Made by a program: the position numbers and the translations under genes. 64,000 nt of DNA from Allohahella marinimesophila (GTDB lineage: Bacteria > Pseudomonadota > Gammaproteobacteria > Pseudomonadales > Oleiphilaceae), in assembly GCF_039538005.1 (NCBI RefSeq), contig NZ_BAABBO010000018.1:186001-250000 (forward strand), written 5' to 3'. Positions 28,741-37,480 of this stretch are shown piece after piece (the first letter of the stretch is position 1; each line of letters starts with the position of its first letter). The notes under the pieces are model-generated. The model ran no database searches, was not told the origin of the DNA, and saw only the letters and a list, made by a program, of their open reading frames with translations.

Positions 28741-29760
28741 CTAGAGCACCTGAACAGTCTCGAAAATACCGTCGCCCTCAGCGTCGAAGTGATATTCGGT
28801 GTAGCCGTCGAACAACTCGAGCCTGAGCTCTGCAGAGCCATCGCTCAGGAGCACGGTGCCTGACCAGAAACTGTCGGCACGGGCGTTATATTTCAAGGGC
28901 GCCATCAACTCGATGATGTAGTCTTCAGCCAGGCTGCCGAGGCCGATTCTGAAGGCCTGGGCGCCGCTCATCTGGCCATCCTCCTCCCCATGAGTGCTCG
29001 GCTGCTTCTCCAGGGTCAGCGCATAATCTGACAAGGCAAACTCCAGCCGACGGCTGTTGAACGGCAGTTCGCGGTAGGACTGTCCGGAGAGTTCGAGCTT
29101 CAGGGGAGAGTGCAGGGTGTGCTGAATATCGCCGTGTTGGTAGATGCCGATTCGTGAGACATCGACACTGCCATAATATTCATAGAGCACAGACATCCGT
29201 CCGTTTTCGCTGCCGTAAGCGAGATATTGATCGAACAGCCCGCTGGCCACAGTGAGGGTATAGCTGCCAATACGAACGAAGGGCTCGTCCAGTGGGCCGT
29301 CACATCGCTGCATGTCCATCCGTTGCTGCGACCCTGCGCCAAGAAGTACCTGACCATCGCTGTAGGAAAACAGTGGACCACTCAGACGAGTCGTACTCGC
29401 TTGTCCACCCCGGGTGCAGAGCTGTTCCGAAATATCGAGTGTTGCCGGCTGGTCACCGATGGGCGTGAGTTGAGCAGGATCTACAGGCGCGATGCTGGCG
29501 AGATGCCCGCTCATGCGCTGGCGGAGGAAGTCGAGGATGCGCAACGTTTCCGAAGTCACCTGTGGCAACTTGTCTTCGTTCAGCACGCCTGGCTGGTAGT
29601 TTTTGACCGGTATCATCGTGCCGCTGAACGTTTCCGGCACCGCTGACGCAGACAGTCGCGCTCGATGCTCTGACCCTTCCGGATCACTGTTTTCGCTGCC
29701 GCTACAGGCAGCGAGCAAAGGCATTCCAACCATGACAACGGTGAAATAGAGATGCTTCAA
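28741..29760 (-). CDS. Putative lipoprotein, unknown function
   Basis: 339 residues. Lipoprotein signal with lipobox LLAAC (Cys19) followed by a Ser/Glu-rich linker. Two later cysteines (SEQLC, MQRC) may form a disulphide. The body is predicted beta-rich with repeated short strands (LYEYYGSVDVSRIGIY, LRLELFDGYTEYHF). The C-terminus ends FDAEGDGIFETV, an Asp/Gly loop resembling a calcium-binding turn. No family recognised. It lies downstream of, and in the same direction as, the lipoprotein at 29950, but a hairpin separates them. Confidence 0.7.
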   Translation of the reverse strand: MKHLYFTVVMVGMPLLAACSGSENSDPEGSEHRARLSASAVPETFSGTMIPVKNYQPGVLNEDKLPQVTSETLRILDFLRQRMSGHLASIAPVDPAQLTPIGDQPATLDISEQLCTRGGQASTTRLSGPLFSYSDGQVLLGAGSQQRMDMQRCDGPLDEPFVRIGSYTLTVASGLFDQYLAYGSENGRMSVLYEYYGSVDVSRIGIYQHGDIQHTLHSPLKLELSGQSYRELPFNSRRLEFALSDYALTLEKQPSTHGEEDGQMSGAQAFRIGLGSLAEDYIIELMAPLKYNARADSFWSGTVLLSDGSAELRLELFDGYTEYHFDAEGDGIFETVQVL

Positions 29761-29912
29761 GATGCTACCTTCCCTGTATGCATTGTTATTGAGGGGGCGT
29801 GCCGGGCCCTTCCATGCGCAGCCGAGGGAATATTAGAAAGAGAGCAAATGTCAGGTCAATCGACTTGTTTCAATATTGACGGGGATGCAGAATTTTTTCA
29901 TAAGATCTTGAA

Positions 29913-29938
29913 CTGGCACTCATTTTTCAGAGTGCCAG
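29913..29938 (-). terminator. Hairpin after the aldehyde dehydrogenase-lipoprotein operon
   Basis: Perfect 9-bp inverted repeat CTGGCACTC / GAGTGCCAG with an eight-base loop, starting 11 bases past the stop at 29950. No T run follows on the minus strand. Confidence 0.5.
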
Positions 29939-29949
29939 CACAGGACCAG

Positions 29950-30504
29950 TTAGCGGGGCTTGGGGTTTTCAGCAATCAGATAGCGCATCATCTTTGCGAC
30001 CTTGATCGCGTCTGATGCCTCGCGCGCCGGTAGTCGAAGTATATTTTCATCATCCGTTTCACCACTGCGGAACAATCGCTGAATCGGTGCTGCGTCATCG
30101 AGAACTTTGGCACGCACAACATTCGCGCCGGTATTCCCCCCTGAGTCGCTCCCTTCCCTTCCAGGCACACTCAGCCTGGTATGGACATCGTTCACATCGA
30201 GCTGACTGAAGCTGAAGAGGTCGAACTGGATGTCATGACTCGCGAGAACCCAGCGTTGTTCGGCGTGGCTATAAAACAGCGTGTGCCCATATTGAAGACT
30301 GTCGTTCACTTCCTCTACCCAATCCTGTGAGTTCACCGGAGCCGAACCTCCCGAATACCTCATACCTTCGAGTTCGGACTCGAGCCGGGCAAATCTCGGA
30401 TCCGGATCAACGAAGTGCGTCGAACAGGCAGACACCATAATAGCCAGCAGCGCACTTAACAGGACATGGCCGCTCAGTCTGGAAGAAGTACTGCGCATGC
30501 TCAT
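29950..30504 (-). CDS. Small lipoprotein coupled to aldehyde dehydrogenase gene
   Basis: 184 residues with a signal peptide and lipobox MVSAC (Cys27). The mature part is hydrophilic, with YSHAEQRWVLASHDIQFDLFSF as the most ordered-looking stretch. Its start overlaps the aldehyde dehydrogenase stop by four bases (ATGA), an unexpected pairing of an envelope lipoprotein with a cytoplasmic enzyme. No family recognised. Confidence 0.7.
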   Translation of the reverse strand: MSMRSTSSRLSGHVLLSALLAIMVSACSTHFVDPDPRFARLESELEGMRYSGGSAPVNSQDWVEEVNDSLQYGHTLFYSHAEQRWVLASHDIQFDLFSFSQLDVNDVHTRLSVPGREGSDSGGNTGANVVRAKVLDDAAPIQRLFRSGETDDENILRLPAREASDAIKVAKMMRYLIAENPKPR

Positions 30505-31868
30505 TCCGGCAACATCACGGTCTTGAGATTCATGAATTCGCGCAGGCCGAAGCGAGCGAGTTCACGGCCGTGACCAGAACGTTTGATGCCACCAAAAGGT
30601 GCTTCGGGCGCAGAGGCGAGCATCTGGTTCACGGCGGTCATACCTGCTTCAATATCGCGAATGAAGCGCTCCTGTTCAGCCTTGTCGCTGGTCCAGACGG
30701 ACGAGCCGAGGCCGAAAGGAATATTATTGGCGAGATGAACGGCGTCATCGATGTCCTTGGCGCGAAAGACCATGGCAATGGGGCCAAAGATCTCTTCGGA
30801 GGCAACGGGGCCAGCAGGATCGATGTCCGTCAGTACGCCTGCCGTCAGATAGGCACCTTCGCCGTCAAGCCGCTCGCCACCAAACAGTAGTTTCGCGCCA
30901 TTCTTCTGCGCCTGCTCAAGCTGATCGAGCACGGTATCGCGCTGGCCGGCACTGGACAGCGGACCCATGTCGGTCGAGTCAGCCATAGGATCACCAGCCT
31001 TTACGGCTTTCATGGCCTCGGTGAATCGCCCCATGAAGTCATCGTAGACCTCAGTATGAATGATCATGCGCTTGGCGCAGATGCAGGACTGACCGGTATT
31101 CTGGGTGCGGCCTTTGACGGCGTGCTTCACCGCCTTGTCCAGATCCGCAGACGGCATGACAATGAAGGGATCGGAACCACCAAGCTCGAGCACCACTTTC
31201 TTGAGATGATGACCAGCCTGCTTGGCGACAGCCTGTCCCGCACCTTCGCTGCCGGTGAGCGTGACGGCCACGACCCGGTCATCAGCGATGATGTCGGCTA
31301 CCGCATCCGATTTGACCCCCAGATTCTGGAATAGCCCTTCAGGTGCACCGGCATCGCGCATCATGTCTTCCATGAGACCCGCCACGCCCTGAACGATGCT
31401 GGCATGCTTCAGCAACGCCACATTGCCAGCGAGGATGGTGGGCGCGAGAAAACGCACCGCCTGCCAATAGGGATAGTTCCAGGGCATGACGGCCAGAACT
31501 GGCCCCTGTGGCAGCCAACGTGCCTCAGCGATACCGCCGCTCGCCAGATGCCAACACTCAGGCTCCAGCATGGCCGGTCCTTCCTTGGCATAGTGACGAA
31601 ACAGCGCCGCGCACTTTTCAACTTCAGCGATGGCGGAGGCAAGGGTCTTCCCCATTTCCTCGGTGGCCATGCGGGCGAGGCGCTCTTTGTTCTTTTCGTA
31701 TTCGTCGGCAATCTTCAACAGGAGTTCGGTACGTTCGCGAATGTCGGTCTTGCGCCATGAGTCATAAGCTGCGGATGCCTTGCCGAGCCTGTTCTCGACC
31801 TCGTCCTTCGTCAGTTCAGGATAGGTCGCAATTTCCTTGCCCGTTGCGGGATTGACACTCTTGAACAT
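30501..31868 (-). CDS. NAD(P)-dependent succinate-semialdehyde dehydrogenase-like aldehyde dehydrogenase
   Basis: 455 residues, typical of the short Sad/GabD-type enzymes. The oxyanion Asn131 (MPWNYP), general base Glu228 (LELGGSDP) and nucleophile Cys262 (NTGQSCICAK) are in place. FKSVNPATGKEIATYPE at the N-terminus is characteristic of this subfamily. It oxidises a small aldehyde, likely succinate semialdehyde, to the acid with NAD(P) in the cytoplasm. First gene of an operon with the small lipoprotein. Substrate is inferred from family only. Confidence 0.88.
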   Translation of the reverse strand: MFKSVNPATGKEIATYPELTKDEVENRLGKASAAYDSWRKTDIRERTELLLKIADEYEKNKERLARMATEEMGKTLASAIAEVEKCAALFRHYAKEGPAMLEPECWHLASGGIAEARWLPQGPVLAVMPWNYPYWQAVRFLAPTILAGNVALLKHASIVQGVAGLMEDMMRDAGAPEGLFQNLGVKSDAVADIIADDRVVAVTLTGSEGAGQAVAKQAGHHLKKVVLELGGSDPFIVMPSADLDKAVKHAVKGRTQNTGQSCICAKRMIIHTEVYDDFMGRFTEAMKAVKAGDPMADSTDMGPLSSAGQRDTVLDQLEQAQKNGAKLLFGGERLDGEGAYLTAGVLTDIDPAGPVASEEIFGPIAMVFRAKDIDDAVHLANNIPFGLGSSVWTSDKAEQERFIRDIEAGMTAVNQMLASAPEAPFGGIKRSGHGRELARFGLREFMNLKTVMLPE

Positions 31869-31986
31869 GATCCTCTCCTCTGAAGATGTCGGTATTATTC
31901 GTTAGAAAGGATACGAGACTGAGAGTCAGGCAGACGTTCTTACCGACGAAAGCGTGACAATCAGGTAAAGGCGTCGGAAAGCGTCA

Positions 31987-32011
31987 GCGGGCGTCCATTG
32001 CAGACGCCCGC
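31987..32011 (-). terminator. Hairpin downstream of the GH5 gene
   Basis: Perfect 9-bp inverted repeat GCGGGCGTC / GACGCCCGC with a seven-base loop, seven bases after the GH5 stop. No clear T run follows, so termination is likely but not certain. Confidence 0.55.
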
Positions 32012-32018
32012 GATTGGA

Positions 32019-33869
32019 CTACAGTGCGCTGCAGGTGGCTTTGCTGATATTGCCGCTCTGTGAGCCTTTGAAGCCGAAGGTGGTGGCCTGGTTGGGGTTC
32101 AGCCGACTGTTGTAGCTGACGCCCTCGAAGACCACCCGCTTGCCTGATACCGAGAGCACTTTGGCTGACCAGTTTTCGCTAACCTGCACTGGCTGCTCGA
32201 AATCGATGGCGACCTTCCAGTTGCTCAGCGTCCGGGACCCGGTGTTTTTCACCTCTACGCCATTCAGCACGAACACATTGCCCCAGGCGTCTTTCTGGCC
32301 AATGTTGCAACTGACGGCGCCGTTCGTCGGCTCACCGCCTGAACCACCGCCTGTATCCGTGCCACCGCCATTCCCGCCGCCGCTCGTCGAGGCGCGCTTG
32401 ATGTCCAGATAATTCAGGTTGGTCATGCCATCTAGGAAGGTCACTTTCACCGTGGCATTGGCCGGGATATTGACGTTCGAAATGGTTTCGCTGGCCCAGG
32501 CCTGCCACCCTGCACCATCGGTGGAGACGATCCCAGCGAGCTGGCCATTAACGTCGATACGAACCCGCTGGCCATTGTTCACACTCGCCAGGCGCGCAGT
32601 GATATCAAAATTCCCGCCAGCTGCGCCCACCTTGTAAGTCAGGGTTTCGCCTGACTCGGTCCAGCCCACATTGCAGGTGCCTTCGGAGGCGTTCTGCACA
32701 TCGACGTTCAAGCCGTAGTAGGTGCAGTTGGAAGACGAGGCGCTGGCATTGCCGGCAGACCTGTCTGAAGCTGTGGTGTAGTGCTCGGCCTCGATCCGGC
32801 CCGGCAGATTCACTACACCCTTGTAGCCTCCGCTCGTGCCGCCATCAGAACCACCATCGCTGCCGCCCGACCCTGAGCCGGTCTTGTTCGGCCAGGTCTG
32901 GATAAGATTCTTCACGTAGCGACCTGAATCGGTCAGCATGCCATCTGACCACTGTCCGTTGGTCGGCGTACCAGGACGAAAGGCCGACGCGCCTTCACTC
33001 TTGTCGTTCAAGGCCCAGTTGGCATTGCCGAGCGAATGCTTCTTCATGAAGGCAGCCCAGCGATCGGTTTCGGTCTGGTTCACCCCACCGTTGCCGTCAG
33101 CATTCACGCTACCCCATTCCGTCACGAACAGCGCGGCACCTTTGCTCATGGCGTAAGCCGCCTTGTCCCTCAGCCCCTGACCGTGAGTCCCTGCGTAGAA
33201 ATGCAGGGTATAAGCGATGTTGGCGTAGCCACGAATCGGATTGTCCGCCGCCTGATCGACATCCTGCGACCAGGTGGTCGTGCCGACGATGATGAGGTTA
33301 TCCGGATCGATGGCGCGAATCGCCTTGACGACCTGTTCTGCATAGGGTTTCACATGCTGTGCCCAGGTCACATCGTTTTTCGGCTCGTTGAAGATTTCGT
33401 AAATGACGTTGCTGTTCTTGCCGTACTTCCGTGCCATGTGCTGAAAGAACTCGATGGCCTCAGCCTGATGCTCGTGAGCGTAATGGGAGTGCCAGTCAAT
33501 AATGACATACATATCGTTGGCGATGGCAGCATCGACTATGGCCTCTGCGCGCCTGAGATTGCCCTCCCGATCGGACAGATAACCGCCGCTATCTTCGACG
33601 CCCATGGCGGCCCGCACGAGATTACCGCCGAAGAATTTTTTAACGCCGCCGACCGAACCCGCAGTGTAATATTTCTCCCCACCCCAACCAGAGTTTGACC
33701 AGAACAGGCTCATACCGCTGAGCTGGGCAACGCTGTTACCAGCTTTAATGGTCGAGCCCGACACGGACAGCGCTGGTGGTGCCGCCAGGACCAGTTCAGG
33801 CAGTGTCGCGAGCGCTGTCATGAATACAGTCGCCCAGATGAGTTGCTGAGGCGTTCGCTTGTTTACCAT
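32019..33869 (-). CDS. Secreted GH5 glycoside hydrolase with CBM6 and CBM2 modules
   Basis: 616 residues from the ATG at 33869, which has AAGGGA six bases upstream; an earlier in-frame ATG at 33905 lacks this. Signal peptide to about residue 30, then a GH5 catalytic domain with acid/base Glu162 (YEIFNEP) and nucleophile Glu251 (FVTEWGS). A Gly/Ser linker leads to a CBM6 (GRIEAEHYTTASD to LNYLDIKRAS), a second linker and a C-terminal cellulose-binding CBM2 with paired cysteines (VSCNIGQ, KATCSAL) and conserved Trp. It probably cleaves beta-1,4-glucan or mannan outside the cell. It is a lone polysaccharidase gene here, with no neighbouring sugar operon. Confidence 0.92.
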   Translation of the reverse strand: MVNKRTPQQLIWATVFMTALATLPELVLAAPPALSVSGSTIKAGNSVAQLSGMSLFWSNSGWGGEKYYTAGSVGGVKKFFGGNLVRAAMGVEDSGGYLSDREGNLRRAEAIVDAAIANDMYVIIDWHSHYAHEHQAEAIEFFQHMARKYGKNSNVIYEIFNEPKNDVTWAQHVKPYAEQVVKAIRAIDPDNLIIVGTTTWSQDVDQAADNPIRGYANIAYTLHFYAGTHGQGLRDKAAYAMSKGAALFVTEWGSVNADGNGGVNQTETDRWAAFMKKHSLGNANWALNDKSEGASAFRPGTPTNGQWSDGMLTDSGRYVKNLIQTWPNKTGSGSGGSDGGSDGGTSGGYKGVVNLPGRIEAEHYTTASDRSAGNASASSSNCTYYGLNVDVQNASEGTCNVGWTESGETLTYKVGAAGGNFDITARLASVNNGQRVRIDVNGQLAGIVSTDGAGWQAWASETISNVNIPANATVKVTFLDGMTNLNYLDIKRASTSGGGNGGGTDTGGGSGGEPTNGAVSCNIGQKDAWGNVFVLNGVEVKNTGSRTLSNWKVAIDFEQPVQVSENWSAKVLSVSGKRVVFEGVSYNSRLNPNQATTFGFKGSQSGNISKATCSAL

Positions 33870-34045
33870 CGTCAATTCCCTTTTTGAAGTCGCGCTTACA
33901 GCCATGGGATAATCTGCCCATGAACCGGGTTTGCACAGAAGTGGGGTTATGCTTGGTAGTTATACTGACAGGCTGGAAAGAACCGTCGCCTCGTCTGAAT
34001 GTGCGATATCGCTGAGTTTGTGATCTTGGACACAGAGAAAAGCTG

Positions 34046-34249
34046 TCAATGGGTGCCGCGGACGCCGAGTCGGTTGAGGATGGCCTGGAATTCATCCTGG
34101 CTCATGTCCAGAACTTCCACCACACGACCATATAACATGAGCGTAGGTACGTTTCGGCCCTGAAGTTCACGCTGAGTGTCATTGAGGACGGTAAGCACCA
34201 CACGTTCGGCCAAGGTGAGGCCATCGCGTGCGTCCGGGATATCATCCAT
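34046..34249 (-). CDS. Small conserved-looking protein downstream of pntB
   Basis: 67 residues from ATG 34249, which has AGGTAGGG eight bases before it; an ATG at 34282 would add 11 residues. Predicted almost all helical (LTLAERVVLTVLNDTQRELQ, MSQDEFQAILNRLGV), without cysteines or membrane segment. It follows pntB in the same direction with a 67-base gap. Function unknown; the helix pattern would suit a small regulatory or assembly protein. Confidence 0.55.
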   Translation of the reverse strand: MDDIPDARDGLTLAERVVLTVLNDTQRELQGRNVPTLMLYGRVVEVLDMSQDEFQAILNRLGVRGTH

Positions 34250-34316
34250 GGTGAATGCCCTACCTTGAAACGCACTGGCCATTGCAGCCAGTGCGCGAAC
34301 TCTATCTGAGTGCGCC

Positions 34317-35726
34317 TTACAGCGCGCTCAGGATCTTGCCGAGACTGTCCTTCGCATCCCCAAAGAGCATCCGCGTGTTTTCGCGGAAGAACAGTGGGTT
34401 CTCCACGCCAGCATAGCCAGTGGCCATGCCGCGCTTCGATACGATGACCATTCTCGCTTTCCACACCTCGAGTACAGGCATGCCAGCGATAGGGCTGGTC
34501 GGATCATCCATCGCTGATGGATTAACGATATCGTTGGCGCCGATGACGATGACGACATCAGTACTCGCCAGATCCTCATTGATTTCGTCCATCTCCAGTA
34601 CCAGGTCATACGGTACATTGGCTTCCGCCAGAAGTACGTTCATGTGACCAGGCATACGACCTGCTACAGGGTGAATAGCGAAGCGGATTTTTACCTTCGC
34701 CGTCTTCATCCTCTCGACCAGCGCAGATACCAGATGCTGCGCATGCGCGACAGCCATACCATAGCCAGGCACGATGACGACGGATTCGGCGTCAAGCAGT
34801 GCCTCGGCTACTTCCTCGGCCTGAATAGCAACGACTTCACCCTGCTCCTGCTCGGCGCCTGCAACACCAGCGGTCGCAGCATCACCCCAGCCACCCATGA
34901 TGACGCTGAGGAACTTGCGGTTCATCGCACGGCACATGATATAACTGAGGATGGCACCACTGGAGCCAACCAGTGCTCCGACCACGATCAGCAGATCGTT
35001 GGAGAGCATGAAACCGGTCGCCGCTGCCGCCCAGCCTGAGTAGCTGTTGAGCATGGAGATCACGACCGGCATATCCGCGCCACCGATCGCCATGACCATA
35101 TGGATACCGAAGGCGAAGGCCAGCAGTGTCATGATCAGAAGGAAAATCATGCCAGAGGTCGTGGCCGTTCCGGTGTCGTCAGTCGCGCCAAGGAAGAGGA
35201 ACAGCAGAACGAGCGAACCCGCCGCCAGGCCGATGTTGATGAACTTGCGCTGTGGCAGCATGAGCGGCTTGCTGCCGACCTTGCCACTGAGCTTGCCGTA
35301 AGCGATGACCGAACCGGTAAAGGTGAGTGCGCCTATCAGGATACCGAGGAAGATCTCGACATCGTGAATCGTGCGCGCGGCACCGACATAGCTGGCTTCT
35401 GGATCCAGATAAGTCGCGAAACCAACCAGCACGGCCGCCATACCCACGAGACTGTGGAGAATGGCGACGAGCTCTGGCATCTGCGTCATCTGGACCTGCT
35501 TGGCCAGCCAGGCACCGATGGCGCCACCGATCAGCACCATGAGAATCAGCACACCATAATTGGTGACATCATCACTGATGATGGTCGCAAGCACAGCGAT
35601 AGCCATACCGGCGATGCCAAACCAGTTGCCCCGTCGGGCACTTTCCTGATGACTCAGGCCTGCCAGGCTGAGAATGAAAAAAACTGCGGCGATGATATAG
35701 GCCGCCGTAACCATACCCTGATTCAT
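34317..35726 (-). CDS. pntB: NAD(P) transhydrogenase subunit beta
   Basis: 469 residues. About eight or nine membrane helices, then the NADP(H)-binding domain III with VIVPGYGMAVAHAQH and GRMPGHMNVLLAEANVPYD, ending with VIGANDIVNP and the KRGMATGYAGVENPLF loop. With PntA it couples proton entry to hydride transfer from NADH to NADP+. It starts 10 bases after the pntA stop. Confidence 0.96.
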   Translation of the reverse strand: MNQGMVTAAYIIAAVFFILSLAGLSHQESARRGNWFGIAGMAIAVLATIISDDVTNYGVLILMVLIGGAIGAWLAKQVQMTQMPELVAILHSLVGMAAVLVGFATYLDPEASYVGAARTIHDVEIFLGILIGALTFTGSVIAYGKLSGKVGSKPLMLPQRKFINIGLAAGSLVLLFLFLGATDDTGTATTSGMIFLLIMTLLAFAFGIHMVMAIGGADMPVVISMLNSYSGWAAAATGFMLSNDLLIVVGALVGSSGAILSYIMCRAMNRKFLSVIMGGWGDAATAGVAGAEQEQGEVVAIQAEEVAEALLDAESVVIVPGYGMAVAHAQHLVSALVERMKTAKVKIRFAIHPVAGRMPGHMNVLLAEANVPYDLVLEMDEINEDLASTDVVIVIGANDIVNPSAMDDPTSPIAGMPVLEVWKARMVIVSKRGMATGYAGVENPLFFRENTRMLFGDAKDSLGKILSAL

Positions 35727-35736
35727 AGTGTCTTCC

Positions 35737-37302
35737 CTATTTCCTGAACATCTTCAGCATGCGCTGAGTGACCAGGAATCCACCGAAAATGTTGATACTG
35801 GCAATCAGTGTGGCGATTGCGGCGAGAAACATGACGACGCCTGATGACGATGAAATCTGCAGCAGTGCGCCAATCACGATGATGCTACTGATAGCGTTGG
35901 TGACGCTCATCAATGGCGTATGCAGCGACGGCGTGACACTCCAGACCACCTGATAACCCACGAAACAGGCCAGCACGAACACCGTAAAGTGGCTCATGAA
36001 GTCCGGCGGCGCGACGCTGCCGACCAATAGCAACACAAGCGCAGCTATAGCCATCGGCGTGATGGTCTGCATGAGACTTTTCTTGCCAGTCTCAACTGTT
36101 ACGGTCTCAGCAGGCGCAGGCTTTTTCTTTGCAGCCGGCTTTGGCGCCGCTGACAGCTTGGGCGCCGGTGGTGGCCAGGAAATCTCACCACTGTTGATCA
36201 CGGTGGTGCCACGAATGACCTCGTCTTCCATGTTGACGTTGATCACGCCATCACGAGCAGGTGTCAGATCCGTCAGCAAGTGACGCAGGTTGGTGCCGTA
36301 CAGTTGGCTCGACTGCGCCGCCATACGGCTCGGCAGGTCGGTATAGCCAATCAGGGTGACCCCACTGTGCACAACGACTTCGTCGGGACGGGTCAGCTTG
36401 CAGTTACCGCCGCGCTCGGCAGCCAGATCGACAATCACGCTTCCTGGCTTCATCGACTCCACCATATCGGTGGTGATGAGCTCAGGCGCTGGCTTACCCG
36501 GGATCAGGGCGGTGGTAATGATGATGTCGACTTCCTTGGCCTGTTCACGGAACAGCGCCATTTCGGCAGCGATGAATTCCTCGCTCATGACCTTGGCGTA
36601 TCCGCCTTCGCCACTGCCGTCTTCATCTTTGAAATCCAGCATGAGGAACTCGGCCCCCATGCTTTCGACCTGCTCAGCCACTTCCGGACGTGTGTCGAAG
36701 GCGCGGACGATGGCGCCCATGCCACGTGCCGCACCGATAGCGGCCAGACCGGCAACACCAGCACCGATGACCATGACCTTGGCTGGTGGCACCTTACCTG
36801 CGGCAGTGATCTGCCCAGTGAAGAAGCGTCCAAAGCGGTTCGCCGCCTCTACCACGGCACGATAGCCGCCAATGTTGGCCATTGAACTCAGTGCATCCAG
36901 CTTCTGAGCTCGCGAAATACGTGGCACGGAATCCATGGCCAGCACGGTCACGCCGCGCTCCGCCAGGTCCTTCATCAGCGCTTCGTTCTGGGCGGGCCAG
37001 ATGAAGCTGACGAGGGTCTGACCCTTGCGAAGCAGGGCCACTTCATCACCAATCTCAGCGGCTTCGCGCTCAGGTGCGCGAACCTTGAGGATAATGTCAG
37101 CGCGCTCATACAGTGCACGCACATCCTCAACGACTTCCACTCCGGCCTCGCGGTAGAGATCATCGGCCAGGTTGGCGCCAGCACCAGCCCCGCTTTCTAC
37201 GATGAGCTCGTGACCGAGCTTCTTTATATGTCCGGCAGTTTCCGGCGTGAGTGCGACACGCAACTCACCGGGCCGTCGTTCTCGAGGAACTCCTATTAGC
37301 AT
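35737..37302 (-). CDS. pntA: NAD(P) transhydrogenase subunit alpha
   Basis: 521 residues from ATG 37302, which has GGAG six bases upstream and gives the canonical MLIGVPRER start; ATG 37314 adds four residues. Domain I binds NAD(H): PAKVMVIGAGVAGLAAIGAA, and the mobile loop has YTDLPSRMAAQSSQLYGTNL. A Pro/Ala/Lys-rich linker (SAAPKPAAKKKPAPAE) joins four C-terminal membrane helices, as in the two-subunit E. coli type. It heads the pntAB operon, divergent from a sorbosone-dehydrogenase-like gene. Confidence 0.96.
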   Translation of the reverse strand: MLIGVPRERRPGELRVALTPETAGHIKKLGHELIVESGAGAGANLADDLYREAGVEVVEDVRALYERADIILKVRAPEREAAEIGDEVALLRKGQTLVSFIWPAQNEALMKDLAERGVTVLAMDSVPRISRAQKLDALSSMANIGGYRAVVEAANRFGRFFTGQITAAGKVPPAKVMVIGAGVAGLAAIGAARGMGAIVRAFDTRPEVAEQVESMGAEFLMLDFKDEDGSGEGGYAKVMSEEFIAAEMALFREQAKEVDIIITTALIPGKPAPELITTDMVESMKPGSVIVDLAAERGGNCKLTRPDEVVVHSGVTLIGYTDLPSRMAAQSSQLYGTNLRHLLTDLTPARDGVINVNMEDEVIRGTTVINSGEISWPPPAPKLSAAPKPAAKKKPAPAETVTVETGKKSLMQTITPMAIAALVLLLVGSVAPPDFMSHFTVFVLACFVGYQVVWSVTPSLHTPLMSVTNAISSIIVIGALLQISSSSGVVMFLAAIATLIASINIFGGFLVTQRMLKMFRK

Positions 37303-37389
37303 GACAGTCTCCATTCCAGCAGACGTAATAAAAGAGGGTGCAAAGAGTGCGGATAGTTGCGACGGTCGTCAAGGTTCTTGTTTGAAAAG

Positions 37390-37419
37390 CAGCCAAAATC
37401 TTTTGGCTGAGCCAATTGG
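37390..37419. promoter_or_regulatory. Alternating AGCCAA/TTGGCT palindromes between divergent pntAB and dehydrogenase
   Basis: A perfect 9-bp inverted repeat (37390-37398 and 37401-37409, two-base spacer) overlaps a second one, TTGGCT-G-AGCCAA at 37403-37415, followed by TTGGTT. The half-site AGCCAA thus occurs three times in alternating orientation. Position between two divergent genes suggests a regulator binding site; which protein binds is unknown. Confidence 0.5.
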
Positions 37420-37480
37420 TTGGGAGGACCATACTGCCACGGCCTGCGTAGCAAGATTTTTGGCATAGGGAACATCGCTC

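Noticed and set aside
34046..37302. Possible third transhydrogenase subunit (split PntA)
   Set aside because: PntA here is a single 521-residue chain with its membrane helices; the 67-residue protein does not match the small PntAB-type membrane subunit.
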